This document shows positions 39,681-40,276 of a DNA stretch of 40,276 nt, one piece after another. Under the pieces are notes generated by a model that ran no database searches, was not told the origin of the DNA, and saw nothing but the letters and a program-made list of their open reading frames with translations. Origin of the DNA: a bacterium (GTDB lineage: Bacteria; Bacillota; Clostridia; Oscillospirales; Oscillospiraceae); the NCBI GenBank assembly GCA_019424865.1, contig JAHYYS010000012.1:1-40276 (forward strand), in the 5' to 3' direction. Positions within the stretch are counted from its first letter, which is position 1. Each line of letters starts with the position of its first letter. Made by a program: the position numbers and the translations under genes.

Positions 39681-39878
39681 ATGAAGGACTATCGAACAAT
39701 CATTCGGCATAAGCGCGAACGGCTTGGAATCAGTCAGTATAAGCTTGCCAAAATGGTGGGGATTACGCAATCTTTTATGAATGAAATTGAAAGCGGTCGA
39801 AAGAGTCCCTCGGTCGAGGTGCTTTTTCGAATTTGTGAAGCCCTGGAAATCAAAGTGTTTCCGGATGACGAGGAATAG
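39681..39878 (+). CDS. XRE-family transcriptional regulator (Cro/CI-type helix-turn-helix)
   Basis: The product has 65 aa and is essentially only the DNA-binding domain: IIRHKRERLGISQYKLAKMV and GITQSFMNEIESGRKSPSVE form the helix-turn-helix with the classic IExGRxxPS turn, then VLFRICEALEIKVF. ATG at 39681 follows GGTGA; GTG at 39672 is in frame. A TATAAT only about 17 bp before the start implies a very short leader. The three palindromes upstream suggest autorepression and control of the divergent gene. The base composition of this stretch is visibly richer in A and T than its neighbours, as often with acquired modules. Confidence 0.92.
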   Translation: MKDYRTIIRHKRERLGISQYKLAKMVGITQSFMNEIESGRKSPSVEVLFRICEALEIKVFPDDEE

Positions 39879-39917
39879 GCGCGCCATCCGCCCGAGACAC
39901 AGCTGCGAGGTGACCCT

Positions 39918-40276
39918 ATGACGGAATATTATATCCCAACCGGACCCAGCCAGACGGAATTGGTGGAGAAGCGCTCCCGCTTTCTGGGCCACGTCTGGCC
40001 GGTGACGGACGAGGAGGAGGCCCGCGCCCGCATCGAGGAGACCCGGAAAAAGCACTATGACGCCCGGCACAACTGCTGGTGCTATATCATAAAGGACGGC
40101 CCCGTGCGCTACTCCGACGACGGAGAGCCCCAGGGCACTGCTGGCCAGCCCATGCTCAACGTGTTCCAGCGGGAGGGCGTGGTCAACGTGTGCTGCGTGG
40201 TGACCCGGTATTTCGGCGGCATCCTGCTGGGGGCGGGGGGACTGGTGCGGGCCTATACCCAGAGCGCCAAGGACGC
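39918..40276 (+). CDS. yigZ: YigZ/IMPACT-family protein, N-terminal part (truncated by window edge)
   Basis: The open frame from ATG at 39918 runs past the end of the window (119 complete codons). It shows the UPF0029/IMPACT N-domain: EKRSRFLGHVWPVTDEEEAR, DARHNCWCYII, then RYSDDGEPQGTAGQPML and VTRYFGGILLGAGGLVRAY, which are the hallmark stretches of YigZ. The cellular role of YigZ is not settled; related IMPACT proteins act on translation stress. GAGGTG lies 7 bases before the ATG. It follows the XRE gene by 39 bp and could share its transcript. Confidence 0.93.
   Translation, partial: MTEYYIPTGPSQTELVEKRSRFLGHVWPVTDEEEARARIEETRKKHYDARHNCWCYIIKDGPVRYSDDGEPQGTAGQPMLNVFQREGVVNVCCVVTRYFGGILLGAGGLVRAYTQSAKD

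Overview
The window reads as a chromosomal segment of a GC-rich, low-oxygen Firmicute, most like the Oscillospiraceae (Flavonifractor/Pseudoflavonifractor/Lawsonibacter type). This is inferred from sigma-A promoters with 17-bp spacers, strong Shine-Dalgarno (SD) sites often followed by GTG or TTG starts, CsoR-type copper control, SLH-domain surface proteins with a CsaB pyruvyl transferase, and phosphodiester glycosidase (NAGPA) exoproteins. It cannot be placed to species by eye.

Layout. 1-1.7 kb: 5' part of prfB (-), a 39-aa orphan peptide gene, and a GNAT acetyltransferase. 1.8-4.9 kb: copper-efflux unit with a CsoR-like operator, copA carrying a CopZ-like C-terminal domain that has its own SD and ATG, and csoR. 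5.1-6.5 kb: small lipoprotein and two half-size TSUP permeases. 6.7-9.25 kb: pcrA helicase. 9.3-10.0 kb: tandem ~336-bp repeat made of hairpins, ending in the terminator of two tRNA-Ser genes (10.0-10.2 kb). 10.4-12.2 kb: unrecognised membrane-anchored protein. 12.4-19.8 kb: tightly packed cell-surface polysaccharide operon (murJ-like flippase, O-antigen-ligase-like polymerase, glycosyltransferase, two DUF4330-type proteins, glycosyltransferase-CsaB fusion). Divergent from it, 20.0-23.0 kb: a secreted NAGPA protein with three SLH domains, the kind of domain that CsaB-modified wall polymer anchors. 23.1-27.6 kb: DUF6440 gene and a GntR/ABC operon with four related membrane proteins, one interrupted by an in-frame TGA, and a 38-aa membrane peptide. 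27.8-29.3 kb: gltX. 29.9-33.2 kb: a second NAGPA exoprotein with two large GLUG-like modules, whose SLH tail is cut down and out of frame. 33.4-36.0 kb: zinc-type ABC importer. 36.1-38.3 kb: rpmE, a flavin-reductase-like gene, hflX. 38.3-39.3 kb: two overlapping GNAT genes. 39.3-39.9 kb: divergent pair of an XRE repressor gene and an 88-codon gene, with three near-identical palindromes between them. 39.9 kb to the end: 5' part of a YigZ-family gene.

How parts work together. The flippase, polymerase, glycosyltransferase and CsaB genes plausibly build and pyruvylate a secondary cell-wall polymer, and the adjacent SLH protein would bind it. The copper unit is self-contained: sensor, pump and chaperone. 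The GntR/ABC operon resembles the Bacillus Ytr type of envelope-stress transporter. All calls come from reading the sequence; no database search was run.
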